Position numbers and translations under genes: made by a program
The notes under the pieces: model-generated
The model's database searches: none
Told to the model about the DNA's origin: nothing
Seen by the model: the letters and a program-made list of their open reading frames with translations, nothing else
In this document: positions 1-8,937 of the stretch, one piece after another
Position numbering within the stretch: position 1 is the first letter of the stretch
Layout: the number at the start of each line of letters is the position of its first letter
NCBI RefSeq assembly: GCF_900187505.1
Contig: NZ_FYDL01000011.1
Coordinates: 124,001 to 188,000, forward strand
Length of the DNA stretch: 64,000 nucleotides
Source of the DNA: Pseudomonas sp. Irchel s3h17
Lineage (GTDB): Bacteria; Pseudomonadota; Gammaproteobacteria; Pseudomonadales; Pseudomonadaceae
Reading direction: 5' to 3'

Positions 1-2
1 TC

Positions 3-1247
3 ATCACCTTGTCCAGCCATACCGCACAGGCCGTACGCAAAGCGCTGGGGGAGGACTTCCCGGTACTGGTCTTGCCCACACCGCTGTGGGAAACCTTCGC
101 CAGCGTGCGCGACCAGTACCCGAGTGCCCCGATCAATCCGGGCGCGACCTTGCAGACCATCGGTTGCCTCATCGACAGCCGTGCACTCGGCCTTTCAGCC
201 GATGGCCTGGTTGCACCGATCATCCCGGAACCAGAACCCCGACCATTGGTGGAGTCGGAAACCATCGCCCAGGCACCCCCCCTGACCTGGCGCCGCCGGC
301 TTTTCATTGGCAAACACTATCTGCGCGAGAGTCTACGCGAGTCCGCTGGCCAGTCGCTGTCTCGGCGGTTGTTCATTTTCCGGCACTACCTGCACCAGGC
401 CTACGGTGAAGGCTTTCGTGATTTGTTGCCCGAGCGCCTTCGGGGCTTGATTGCCCAGGTTCGGCCTAAGCCACCGCAGGCGGTCGAACCGCTGTCTGCG
501 CAGCCGCATCCCCAAGCCAACCTGCCGGACACCACCGAACGGGTGGAGACCCGGGTCGATGGCGTGGTCTACGTCAGCGTGTTCAATCCTGACGACGGCC
601 GCAAGAACTGGCACCAACTGATCACGGCCTTTTGCTGGGCCATGCGTGATGCCGAGGACGCCACGCTGGTGTTGAAGATGACCCAGAGCGACCTGTCCTC
701 CTATTACGTCGAAATGCTGACCCTGTTGTCGCAGTTGTCGCCGTTCTCCTGCCGAGTGGTGGTCATGCACGGCTACCTGGACGACCAGCAGTTCGCCCGC
801 TTGTATGGTGCGGCCAGTTTCTACGTCAACGCGTCCCGCTGCGAAGGCTTGTGTCTGCCGCTGATGGAGTTCATGGCCTGTGGCAAACCGGTGATTGCGC
901 CGGCGCATACGGCGATGCAGGACTACATTGATGAGCGCGTGGCCTTTATCGTTGAGTCCAGCCAGGAGCCTGCGGTATGGCCGCAGGACACGCGCATCCT
1001 GTACCGCACCTTGCGTCATCGACCCGATTGGGGCTCGCTGAAAAACGCTTACCAGAACAGCTACCGGGTCGCCAAAGAGCAGCCGGAGCGCTACCAGGCG
1101 ATGTCTGCCGCGGCCAGCCAGCGCATGGCGGACTACTGCAGTTTCAACGTCGTGCAACAACGGTTGAAGGAATTCTTCGAGCCGACCCCGACAACCCAGA
1201 GTAGGCCGGCACCTGCTGCCGCCGTGGCGGGCACAGCACCATGCTGA
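3..1247 (+). CDS. Family GT4-like glycosyltransferase, 5'-truncated by window edge
   Basis: The reading frame is already open at the left edge. Its first residues align with about residue 120 of the next gene's product (both read I-T-x-S-S-x-T), so roughly 120 N-terminal residues are missing and the TTG at position 9 is not the true start. The C-terminal half carries a GT-B nucleotide-sugar domain: an N-P-D-D-G-R-K-N-W block, then an E-G-x-C-L-P-L-M-E-F-M block matching the E-x7-E donor site. Compared with its neighbour it has an extra segment of about 75 residues containing two copies of R-R-L-F-I-x-x-H-Y-L (nt 294-323 and 363-392). It overlaps the next gene by 7 bp. It probably adds sugars to a surface glycan; donor and acceptor are unknown. 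Confidence 0.85.
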   Translation: MTLSSHTAQAVRKALGEDFPVLVLPTPLWETFASVRDQYPSAPINPGATLQTIGCLIDSRALGLSADGLVAPIIPEPEPRPLVESETIAQAPPLTWRRRLFIGKHYLRESLRESAGQSLSRRLFIFRHYLHQAYGEGFRDLLPERLRGLIAQVRPKPPQAVEPLSAQPHPQANLPDTTERVETRVDGVVYVSVFNPDDGRKNWHQLITAFCWAMRDAEDATLVLKMTQSDLSSYYVEMLTLLSQLSPFSCRVVVMHGYLDDQQFARLYGAASFYVNASRCEGLCLPLMEFMACGKPVIAPAHTAMQDYIDERVAFIVESSQEPAVWPQDTRILYRTLRHRPDWGSLKNAYQNSYRVAKEQPERYQAMSAAASQRMADYCSFNVVQQRLKEFFEPTPTTQSRPAPAAAVAGTAPC

Positions 1248-2527
1248 TCATCATTCATTCGGAAACCAACAAAAGTAACATCGTGCAGAACCTTGGGCGC
1301 CCGGAGTACAGCTACTACTTTGTGCTCAAGGAGTTCCGCCCGGTACTGGAGCGCCTGGGGCAAGTCATCGAGGTCAGCAATCCCGACGAACTGGTCGACC
1401 GCTTGTATGTGGATTGCCAACGCCGTGGCGAGGCGTGCATTTTCCTGTCCTTCTCGCCCCCCCATCGCACGCCGATGCACTATGTCTGCCCGACCATCCC
1501 GGTGTTTGCCTGGGAGTTCAGCACCATTCCCACCGACACCTGGCATAACGAGCCACGCCACGATTGGCGGGTGGTACTGGCTGCATCGGGTGCGGCGATT
1601 ACTCACTCCAGCTTTACGGTCAAGGCCGTACGCGATGCGATGGGCGCGGACTATCCCGTCAGTGCCATCCCGGCGCCGGTGTGGGACCGGTTTTCCGGAC
1701 GTCGCCAGGGCCTGGACCAAAAGCCCCGGGCCGAACAGGTCACGCTCAACTTGCGTGGCCTGCTGATCGACAGCCGTACCCTCGACTTACGCCCCTATGG
1801 CCCCGAGGCGTCGTGTGAAGGTCAGGCGGTGGTGTTCGACGGACCGGTGCGCGACTGCCAACTGGTGCTCGATGGCGTGATCTATACCTCGGTGTTCAAC
1901 CCTTACGATGGCCGGAAAAACTGGCAGGACATGCTCAGCGCGTTCTGCACCACGTTCCGCGATACGCCGGACGCCACCCTGGTGTTGAAGTTGACGCACC
2001 ACGATATCGCCGATGCGTTGAATGACATGCTGCATCACCTCTATAAAAACCAGTCCTATCGCTGCCGGATTGTCCTGATTCACGGATTTCTCACCGACGC
2101 GGACTACGAACGCCTGGTGGAAGCCACCAGCTATGTGGTCAACAGTTCGTTTGGCGAAGGGCAGTGCCTGCCCCTGATGGAGTTCATGTCTTGCGGTAAA
2201 CCGGCCATTGCCCCCTGCAATACCGCGATGGGCGACTACATCGACAGTGAGAACAGCTTCATCGTCGAATCGACGGACGAGCTCACTGCCTGGCCTCACG
2301 ATCCGCGCGCGGCTTACCGGACGCTGCGCTACATCACGAATTGGGATTCATTGTGCTCGGCCTACAAGGCCAGCTTTGATGTGGCCTGGAACGATGAGGC
2401 GCGTTATGCGCGCATGTCGGTCCATGCGGTGAACAAGCTTGAGCAATTCTGCAGCCAGGCCAGCACCGAACAACGGCTTCGGGAGTTTTTCACGACAGTG
2501 CTGGCCCGGGAAACGACCCCGGCATGA
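1241..2527 (+). CDS. Glycosyltransferase (GT-B fold), paralogue of the upstream gene
   Basis: This 428-residue protein shows the whole architecture that is cut in the upstream gene. The N-terminal domain (about 1-200) is followed by a C-terminal donor domain with N-P-Y-D-G-R-K-N-W near residue 220 and E-G-Q-C-L-P-L-M-E-F-M near residue 305. No signal peptide or membrane helix is seen, so it is probably a cytoplasmic or peripheral enzyme. The ATG lies inside the end of the preceding gene, and the stop overlaps the next ATG (ATGA), so the genes are translationally coupled. The two neighbouring glycosyltransferases clearly arose by duplication. The cluster context suggests O-antigen, exopolysaccharide or protein glycosylation; the exact product is unknown. 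Confidence 0.85.
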   Translation: MLIIIHSETNKSNIVQNLGRPEYSYYFVLKEFRPVLERLGQVIEVSNPDELVDRLYVDCQRRGEACIFLSFSPPHRTPMHYVCPTIPVFAWEFSTIPTDTWHNEPRHDWRVVLAASGAAITHSSFTVKAVRDAMGADYPVSAIPAPVWDRFSGRRQGLDQKPRAEQVTLNLRGLLIDSRTLDLRPYGPEASCEGQAVVFDGPVRDCQLVLDGVIYTSVFNPYDGRKNWQDMLSAFCTTFRDTPDATLVLKLTHHDIADALNDMLHHLYKNQSYRCRIVLIHGFLTDADYERLVEATSYVVNSSFGEGQCLPLMEFMSCGKPAIAPCNTAMGDYIDSENSFIVESTDELTAWPHDPRAAYRTLRYITNWDSLCSAYKASFDVAWNDEARYARMSVHAVNKLEQFCSQASTEQRLREFFTTVLARETTPA

Positions 2528-3399
2528 TGGCTCGATTGCTTCGCTGGTTGCGTCCGGCGCCCGTGCCCGCCCCGGTGACTGCTCCGGTCAGCGCAGTGTC
2601 GCCCCGCGATTGCGGGCTGACCGACGCGGTGCTCGATGGCTGGTTCCAGGGCGATACAGGTGAGTTGCTCAAGGGGTTTGCCATTACCGCCGAGGACACG
2701 CTGCTGGACGTCGGTTGTGGTGAAGGCGTGGCGACCCTGTTTGCCGTGCGCCAGGGCGCGTCCGTGATCTTTACCGACAGTGAACACGACAAGGTGCGTG
2801 ATCTGGCTAGTCAGGTGAATGCCCAGACCCAGGCTCCGTCTCTCGGCCTGGTCAGCAACAGCCTGCCGCTGCCCTTGGCCGACGGTTGTGCGAGCAAAGT
2901 GGTGTGCATGGAAGTGCTGGAGCACGTCGATACCCCTGAGCAGTTCATGGCGGAACTGGTGCGCATGGGGCGTCCTGGTGCCCAGTATCTGCTCAGTGTG
3001 CCCGCTCCGGTGGGTGAACACTTGCAACAGGGCATCGCGCCGGCAGGCTACTTTCAGTCGCCCAATCATGTGCAGATTTTTTCCCATGAGCGCTTCGCCG
3101 CCTTGGTCGAAGACGCCGGCCTGGTGATCGAGCACCGGCAGGCCACCGGTTTTTTCTGGGTCATGGGCATGATCTTCTTCTGGGCCAGCGAACGAGCGGC
3201 CGGTCGCGACCTGGGCGGTGCGGTGCGTGACAGGATCCAGCCGCCATACCCGCCGTTGATGGAAAGCTGGGCGCGTACCTGGCAGGACTTGCTGGCACAA
3301 CCCGACGGGCTGGCGATCAAGCAACTGCTGGACGGGTTCATGCCCAAGAGCCAAGTGATCATTGCGCGCAAACCGGTGACTTCGCAGGAGCGATCATGA
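2524..3399 (+). CDS. SAM-dependent methyltransferase (class I)
   Basis: The protein has 291 residues. The S-adenosylmethionine site is visible as L-L-D-V-G-C-G-E-G near residues 58-66, followed by an acidic residue ending strand 2 (F-T-D-S) and a motif containing E-V-L-E-H-V. The N-terminal 30 residues are Pro/Ala/Val-rich and low in complexity. It overlaps both neighbours by 4 bp (ATGA). It is a clear paralogue of the methyltransferase two genes downstream: both share the S-G/D-G-W-F-x-x-x-T-G-E-L lead-in and an identical closing K-S-Q-V-I-I-A-R-K-P. It most likely methylates a sugar or lipid-linked glycan made by the adjacent glycosyltransferases; the acceptor is inferred only from context. 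Confidence 0.85.
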   Translation: MMARLLRWLRPAPVPAPVTAPVSAVSPRDCGLTDAVLDGWFQGDTGELLKGFAITAEDTLLDVGCGEGVATLFAVRQGASVIFTDSEHDKVRDLASQVNAQTQAPSLGLVSNSLPLPLADGCASKVVCMEVLEHVDTPEQFMAELVRMGRPGAQYLLSVPAPVGEHLQQGIAPAGYFQSPNHVQIFSHERFAALVEDAGLVIEHRQATGFFWVMGMIFFWASERAAGRDLGGAVRDRIQPPYPPLMESWARTWQDLLAQPDGLAIKQLLDGFMPKSQVIIARKPVTSQERS

Positions 3400-4550
3400 C
3401 CCACAAGCGGATCATGGACATTGAACTGCTGCGTGCCATCGCCGTGCTCGGTGTGTTGTTTCATCACCTGCAAGGCAGCCTGTTTCCGGGGTCGCAGCCT
3501 CTGCTTGAGCATCTCGCGCTACGTGGGCAGTTCTGGTGGGGCGTGGACCTGTTCTTCGCCATCTCGGGCTTTGTCATTGCCCGTAGCCTGATACCGGAGT
3601 TGCGAGGTTGCCGCTCGCGCCAGGAATACTGGGAACAGACCCGCAACTTCTGGATTCGCCGGGCCTTTCGTTTGCTGCCGTCGGGCTGGCTGTGGCTGTT
3701 GCTGATCTTGTTGTGCAGCCTGTATCTCAACCAGTCCGGGGTGTTTGGTACGTTGCATGCCAACCTGATGGCAACGCTGGCGGGCTTCCTGCAGATTGCC
3801 AATTTCAGGTTCGCCGACAGCTTCTTCACCTACGAGTACGGGGCCAGTTTCGTCTACTGGAGCCTGTCCCTCGAAGAACAGTTCTATCTGCTGTTGCCAT
3901 TGCTGGCGCTGATCTTTCGGCGTCATCTGGCATGGGCATTACTGGCGCTGGTCGCGGCACAGTTGCTGACATTTCGCGACCCGCTGCTGATGGTGATCAG
4001 AACCGACGCACTGGCACTCGGGGTGTTGCTGGCGTTGTGGAGTGCGCGGCCTGGCTATGGGCGATGGGAGCCGACGTTTCTGCGGCGTGCCTGGCTCGGC
4101 CCATTGGTGTTACTCGGCATCGGGGCGGCCTTGAGCGTGCTGGCGACGGATCAATTCTCCCTGACCCGCTACCGCATTGGGGCAATCGCGGTGCTCTGTG
4201 CGGTGCTGGTCTGGATCGCCTCTTACAACCGCGATTACCTGTGGCCACGGGGCCGGCTGAAGACGCTGCTGACCTGGGTTGGCAGTCGCTCCTATGCGAT
4301 GTACTTGACGCACATTCCGGCGTACCTGTTGGTCCGCGAGTGTTGGTTCCGCCTTGAACCCATGGGGTTGTCGCCTGCGTTGAGCCATCCAGTGTCGATC
4401 CTGTTCTGCTCAGTGACGCTGGTCGTTGTGCTCAGCGAACTCAACTACCGATTCATCGAGCTACCCATGCGTAACCACGGTGCACGCCTGATTGCACGCC
4501 TGAACGCTTCCCCAACGGCTATCACGGCCCCTGGAGTCACCACATGCTGA
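3396..4550 (+). CDS. Acyltransferase 3 family membrane protein (OafA/YrhL-like)
   Basis: The protein has 384 residues and about ten hydrophobic segments. The start shows the acyltransferase-3 signature I-E-L-L-R-A-I-A-V-L-x-V-L-x-H-H, followed by D-L-F-F-A-I-S-G-F-V-I. A Y-W-S-L-S-L-E-E-Q-F-Y motif near residue 152 is also typical. Family members transfer acetyl or other acyl groups onto sugars of LPS or exopolysaccharide in the inner membrane. There is no C-terminal SGNH domain. The gene sits between the two methyltransferase paralogues with short overlaps on both sides, so the operon encodes sugar addition, methylation and acylation together. Confidence 0.9.
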   Translation: MTHKRIMDIELLRAIAVLGVLFHHLQGSLFPGSQPLLEHLALRGQFWWGVDLFFAISGFVIARSLIPELRGCRSRQEYWEQTRNFWIRRAFRLLPSGWLWLLLILLCSLYLNQSGVFGTLHANLMATLAGFLQIANFRFADSFFTYEYGASFVYWSLSLEEQFYLLLPLLALIFRRHLAWALLALVAAQLLTFRDPLLMVIRTDALALGVLLALWSARPGYGRWEPTFLRRAWLGPLVLLGIGAALSVLATDQFSLTRYRIGAIAVLCAVLVWIASYNRDYLWPRGRLKTLLTWVGSRSYAMYLTHIPAYLLVRECWFRLEPMGLSPALSHPVSILFCSVTLVVVLSELNYRFIELPMRNHGARLIARLNASPTAITAPGVTTC

Positions 4551-5377
4551 GCCTGTTGAAGAAACTCACGGCGGGTGCTCCCGCCCCCATGCCCGTACCG
4601 CCAGAGGCGCCCGCAGCCAAGGCTGACCCCTACATGCTGGGCCTGCGCGACGCAGTCCTGAGCGGTTGGTTCAATCAGCAAACCGGCGAGTTGTTCACCG
4701 GCTTCCCGGTGACCGCCGACGACACCTTGCTGGATGTCGGCTGCGGTGACGGCGGCAACGTGCATTTCTGCGCCACTCGTGGGGCGAAGATCATCATCGC
4801 CGACATCGATGCGGCCAAGGTCGAGGCGACCCGCTTGCGGCTGGCGGACACCATCGCCCCGAGCGTCGAGTGCCACGTCACCGATTGCGCACCGTTGCCG
4901 ATTGCCGATGGCACGGCGACACGGGTAGTGTCCACCGAGGTGATCGAGCACGTCGATGACCCGGCACAGTTCCTCGCCGAACTGGTGCGCGTGGGCAAGC
5001 CTGGTGCGTTGTATCTGCTCAGCGTCCCGCATCCAAGTTCCGAAGATTTGCAGAAAGATATCGCCGCTGCCGAGTATTTCCAGAAGCCCAACCACATCCG
5101 CATCATCAGCGAAGATCAGTTCAAGCAGATGGTCGGCGATGCCGGTCTCGACGTGATCAGCCACAGCCAGTACGGCTTTTACTGGTCGCTGTGGATGCTG
5201 CTGTTCTGGGAGGCCAAGGTCGATTTCAGTAACCCCGATCACCCGTTGCTCAATCACTGGGCCGAGACCTGGCAGGCGGTCCTGGATTCGCCGCGCGGTG
5301 CGCAGATCAAGCAGGCACTGGATGGCGTCGTGGCGAAAAGTCAGGTGATCATTGCCCGCAAGCCGTTGGCTGAGTAG
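4544..5377 (+). CDS. SAM-dependent methyltransferase (class I), second paralogue
   Basis: The protein has 277 residues with L-L-D-V-G-C-G-D-G near residue 63, I-A-D-I-D at the end of strand 2 and a T-E-V-I-E-H-V-D-D motif. It aligns along its length with the methyltransferase at 2524-3399, including the final V-A-K-S-Q-V-I-I-A-R-K. The start overlaps the acyltransferase stop by 7 bp. It is the last gene of the glycan operon, since a terminator-like structure follows. No ring of hydrophobic residues or known acceptor domain allows a more exact call. Confidence 0.85.
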   Translation: MLSLLKKLTAGAPAPMPVPPEAPAAKADPYMLGLRDAVLSGWFNQQTGELFTGFPVTADDTLLDVGCGDGGNVHFCATRGAKIIIADIDAAKVEATRLRLADTIAPSVECHVTDCAPLPIADGTATRVVSTEVIEHVDDPAQFLAELVRVGKPGALYLLSVPHPSSEDLQKDIAAAEYFQKPNHIRIISEDQFKQMVGDAGLDVISHSQYGFYWSLWMLLFWEAKVDFSNPDHPLLNHWAETWQAVLDSPRGAQIKQALDGVVAKSQVIIARKPLAE

Positions 5378-5395
5378 GCTGACGCGCTGAGCAAC

Positions 5396-5572
5396 AAGGG
5401 CCCTGAGAGGCTAATGCCAGTCTTGTAGGAGCGAGCGTGCTCGCGATGGACGTTAACGATAACGCGTGCTTTCTGATTAAACGCGCTGTCCTTGAGTCCA
5501 TCGCGAGCGCGCTCGCTCCTACAAGGGTTGAGTTCGCTTAACTGACTGGCATTACCCTCAGAGGCCCTTTTT
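5396..5572 (+). terminator. Terminator-like hairpin with a REP doublet between its arms
   Basis: The outer arms AAGGGCC (5396-5402) and GGCCCTT (5563-5569) run into a short T-tract (5568-5572). TAATGCCAGTC (5412-5422) pairs perfectly with GACTGGCATTA (5544-5554). Together they look like an intrinsic terminator stem for the glycan operon. The arms are unusually far apart because a REP pair lies between them. Confidence 0.6.
5422..5525. repeat. REP doublet (inverted pair of Pseudomonas REP sequences)
   Basis: Two 29-bp arms, 5422-5450 and 5497-5525, are inverted copies that differ at a single base. They enclose 46 bp. Each has the G-T-A-G-G-A-G-C-G-A-G-C-G core that is frequent in fluorescens-group intergenic regions. 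Such BIME-like doublets are mobilised by RAYT transposases; none is in this window. Confidence 0.85.
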
Positions 5573-5604
5573 GCGTTTAGGGATGACCTCAGCCACAGGC
5601 CTTT

Positions 5605-6804
5605 ATGTCAGCGACTTTTTTGCGCCGTTGCGCGCTAGTGTTCACCGCCGTGCTGCTCGGCGGTTGCCAGCAACAGGACGCACCGCCCCTCGACCAACAG
5701 CTCTACATCTGGCAGCGTCAATGGACGGAGGCCCACGAAGATGCCCTGGCTCAATCGCGCCAGGACTTTTCCACCCTGCGGGTACTGGCCCTGCAGGCGT
5801 ACCCGCAAACCGGCTGGCGCCGGGCACAGATCAATCCAGCGTTGTTGAAGGATGATGGCCGTCCACTGATCGCGGTCATCCGGCTCGATGGTCAGCTCAA
5901 GCATCTGGATCAAGCCGAAGCCATGGCGCAGGTCCAGCGCGTGGTCGCCCAATGGCAGGCTCAGGGGCTGACGCTGGCCGGCGTTGAGATAGACCACGAT
6001 GCGGGTACGGCGCGGTTGCCTGACTATCGTGAGTTCCTCGTTGGCTTGCGCAATGTCCTGCCGGCGTCATTGAAACTGAGTATCACCGCCTTGCCGGCCT
6101 GGCTGGACAGCCCTGAGCTTGCGCCGCTGCTGGCGGCGGTCGACAGCAGTGTGTTGCAGGTGCATGCCGTCAGTCGTCCTGAGCGTGGTTTGTTCGACCC
6201 CGTGCAGGCCCGGGAGTGGGCCGAGCGCTGGAGCCGAATCACCACTAAGCCTTTTTATCTGGCACTGCCAGCCTACGGTATTGCATTGCTACCCGGTGAC
6301 GGCGGGGCGCCGTTGATTGAAAGCGAAGTGCCCATCGAGCGCGTTGGCCAGCGTCGCGAACTGTTGGCCGACCCGCGCCAACTGTCGACCCTCGCCAGTC
6401 AGTTGCGTGCCGAGCCTCCATCCCATCTGGCCGGGTTGATCTGGTTTCGCCTGCCGCTCAAGGGCGACCGGCGCGCCTGGAGCCTTTCGACCTTGGGTGC
6501 GGTGGCGCGGGGTGATCGACTGCAGAGTGAGTTGGCGCTGAACCTTTCCAGCCACGACGGTCTGTACGACATCGTCGTGAGCAACACCGGCAACCTCGAC
6601 GCGGCATTGCCGGAGCGTGTGACGTTGCCGGCGACCCAGTGCGACGGGTTTGATGCACTCAACGGCTACACCGTGCAACTGACATCGGGTGTGCTCGGTT
6701 TTACCCGTCTCAAGGACGGCCGATTGCCAGCCGGTGCCGAACGCACCCTGGGATGGGCCCGCTGCGTAACTATTGATCAAGGAGGCTCACATGTTTTCCC
6801 GTAA
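5605..6804 (+). CDS. DUF3142 family lipoprotein
   Basis: The protein has 399 residues with a lipoprotein signal: a short basic start, a hydrophobic run and the lipobox L-L-G-G-C with Cys21 as the lipidation site. The body resembles DUF3142, a predicted TIM-barrel, glycosidase-like domain: a strand with A-G-V-E-I-D-H-D near residue 130 and L-K-L-S-I-T-A-L-P-A-W near 160 would fit barrel strands. The function is unknown. It overlaps the start of the next gene by 14 bp, so the two are probably co-expressed and work together at the envelope. Confidence 0.75.
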   Translation: MSATFLRRCALVFTAVLLGGCQQQDAPPLDQQLYIWQRQWTEAHEDALAQSRQDFSTLRVLALQAYPQTGWRRAQINPALLKDDGRPLIAVIRLDGQLKHLDQAEAMAQVQRVVAQWQAQGLTLAGVEIDHDAGTARLPDYREFLVGLRNVLPASLKLSITALPAWLDSPELAPLLAAVDSSVLQVHAVSRPERGLFDPVQAREWAERWSRITTKPFYLALPAYGIALLPGDGGAPLIESEVPIERVGQRRELLADPRQLSTLASQLRAEPPSHLAGLIWFRLPLKGDRRAWSLSTLGAVARGDRLQSELALNLSSHDGLYDIVVSNTGNLDAALPERVTLPATQCDGFDALNGYTVQLTSGVLGFTRLKDGRLPAGAERTLGWARCVTIDQGGSHVFP

Positions 6805-8935
6805 CTGGCCGCGTCATTTGCTTGCCCTCGGCCTCTGCCTGCCTTTGGGTACGGCCATGGCCTGCGGGCCGGATTTTCCGCTGCGTTTGCTAAGTGACCG
6901 GGCGCAGACCCTGGGAGAGTTGCCGGAGGGCAGTTTCCAGTTCGAGGTCAATCGCCTGGGTAAAGCCATTGCTGGCCTCAAGCCGGCGTTGGCAAGCACC
7001 TTCAACACTGATTACGGCAGTGATGAAGATCCTCATGTGCAAGCCCGAAATCTCGCCGAACAGCAGGGCTTGAGCGACGTTCAACGTACGCAAGTGGCGC
7101 AGCTGCGCAGGCTGCAAAGCGCACAACAGGTACAGGCCGAAGGCGTCGCGTTACCACCGGAACTGAGCCTGTACACCGCGGGTGCCGTGGCGTTCAACGC
7201 GGGCGAGCCAGGCGTGGCGGCGGAATATTTTCGTCAGGTGCTGGCGCTGCCGGCCGACCAGCGTGCGCTGCGCAGCACCTGGGCTGCGTACTCGCTGGGT
7301 CGAGCGCTGTTCGCTGTCGGCCAAGCGGCCAGCGAGCTCGATGCTGGCGGTCGCCGGGACATTCTGCAGCAGGCGCGACAGGCCTTTGTGCAAGCGCGTC
7401 AGCTGAGCATCGACGGCTTCAGCGACCCGCTGGAGTTGGGCATCGCCAGCCTTGGCGAAGAGGCACGACTGGTGCGTCAGGCAGGGGACTGGAACAGTGC
7501 CATCGAGTTGTACGCGACCCAGAGCCGGCAAGGTTCGCCCGTGGGCTACAGCTCCCTCAAGCAGTTGGTGGAAGAGCTCAATGCAATGCCTGAGGCGCAA
7601 CTGAGCGAACTGCTCAAGGGCAAGGCCGTTCAGCACCTGGTCACCGCAGCCCTGATCAGCCATGTCGGCTGGTCTTACGGTGAACAACCGCCGGCGGAGC
7701 AGAAGATGATCAAGGTGCTGGTGCGCAGTACCACGGGCAGCCTGGAGAACGCGGATCGCCTGGCCGCGCTCAATTATCAGATTGGCGACTACGCCAGCAC
7801 TCAAACCCTGCTTGAGCACGCAGGCGATGGCGGCCTGGCCTGGTGGCTGCGGGCTAAAATGGCGTTGCGCAATGGCGACAAGACGGCGGCGGCGAGTGCT
7901 TACGCCAACGCTGCCAAAGCCTTTCCGCAGGACGAAGACTGGGGCTATCGCGGCACCTCGGATGGCGACTATGAAACCCTGAAGCCTGGCTGCCGGGTTG
8001 ACGGTGAGCGTGCGTTGTTGGCGCTGGAGCGCGGTGATTATCTGCAAGCTTTCGAGCAGCTATACCGCAGCCAGGACCTGTATTGGCTGGATGCGGCAAT
8101 GGTGGCCGAACGAGTGCTGACAGTCGACGAGCTCAAGCAGTTCGTCGATCAACAGGTACCGGCACCTGCGCCGCTGACCCAGCAGGAGCGCGATGATTAT
8201 GTACCGCTGTCCGTTGCTGCACGCTTGCGGGATTTGCTCGGACGGCGGTTGTTGCGGGAGGAGCGCTACGACGAGGCACCTCAGTATTTTGCGGACCCGC
8301 TGATGCAAGGGGTGGCCAGGGAGTATGGTCGCATGCGTCAGGCCGCCGAGACGGGGTGGTGGCCGAGCCGTCGGGCGGAGAACTATTTCAACGCAGCCTC
8401 GATAGCACGCAACCATGGAATGGAGTTGCTGGGCTACGAAATGGCTCCGGATTACGCCACGTTTGACGGCAATTTCAGTCTCGCAACACCGCAGCTCAAG
8501 GCCGGGCCGCTGATCAGCGAGGCGGAGGTGCAACGTCAGCAGGCCAGCGCCGCCAAACCGGATGAACGCTTCCACTATCGCTACGTCGCAACGGGCTTGG
8601 CCAGCCAGTCGGCTGACTTGCTACCGCACAGCAGCCAGGCGTTCGCCGCGGTGTTGTGCGCCGCAGCCGGTTGGGGCACCAGCCTTGAGGAAGAGAAGGC
8701 CTTCTATCAACGCTACGTGAAGGAAGGGCCGTATGTGGATTGGGCAGTGAGTTTCGGTCATCAATGTCCTTATCCCGATTTCCAGAGCGCCGACAAACGT
8801 TATGTAACCCAGGCTCTGGCACCGGTACGCAGTGCATTACGGCCTTACAAGCCGTGGCTGCAGATAGGCGCTTTGCTGGCGTTTACCGGGCTGGGCCTAT
8901 GGCTGATCAACCGCCATAAGCGCAAGGCCAGGTAG
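6791..8935 (+). CDS. Large exported protein with TPR-like helical repeats and a C-terminal anchor
   Basis: I chose the ATG at 6791 because AAGGAGG lies just upstream and a signal peptide follows directly (a basic start, a Leu-rich core, ending near A-M-A-C). The product has 714 residues. The middle is Ala/Leu/Gln-rich with helical pairs of TPR/SEL1 character, for example A-V-A-F-N-A-G-E-P-G-V-A-A-E-Y-F around residue 137. A final hydrophobic segment (about 690-707) is followed by R-H-K-R-K-A-R, which fits a single inner-membrane anchor with a periplasmic body. It overlaps the DUF3142 lipoprotein gene, implying a shared envelope role. I recognise no enzymatic motif. It ends 2 bp from the convergent exporter gene. 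Confidence 0.75.
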   Translation: MFSRNWPRHLLALGLCLPLGTAMACGPDFPLRLLSDRAQTLGELPEGSFQFEVNRLGKAIAGLKPALASTFNTDYGSDEDPHVQARNLAEQQGLSDVQRTQVAQLRRLQSAQQVQAEGVALPPELSLYTAGAVAFNAGEPGVAAEYFRQVLALPADQRALRSTWAAYSLGRALFAVGQAASELDAGGRRDILQQARQAFVQARQLSIDGFSDPLELGIASLGEEARLVRQAGDWNSAIELYATQSRQGSPVGYSSLKQLVEELNAMPEAQLSELLKGKAVQHLVTAALISHVGWSYGEQPPAEQKMIKVLVRSTTGSLENADRLAALNYQIGDYASTQTLLEHAGDGGLAWWLRAKMALRNGDKTAAASAYANAAKAFPQDEDWGYRGTSDGDYETLKPGCRVDGERALLALERGDYLQAFEQLYRSQDLYWLDAAMVAERVLTVDELKQFVDQQVPAPAPLTQQERDDYVPLSVAARLRDLLGRRLLREERYDEAPQYFADPLMQGVAREYGRMRQAAETGWWPSRRAENYFNAASIARNHGMELLGYEMAPDYATFDGNFSLATPQLKAGPLISEAEVQRQQASAAKPDERFHYRYVATGLASQSADLLPHSSQAFAAVLCAAAGWGTSLEEEKAFYQRYVKEGPYVDWAVSFGHQCPYPDFQSADKRYVTQALAPVRSALRPYKPWLQIGALLAFTGLGLWLINRHKRKAR

Positions 8936-8937
8936 GT

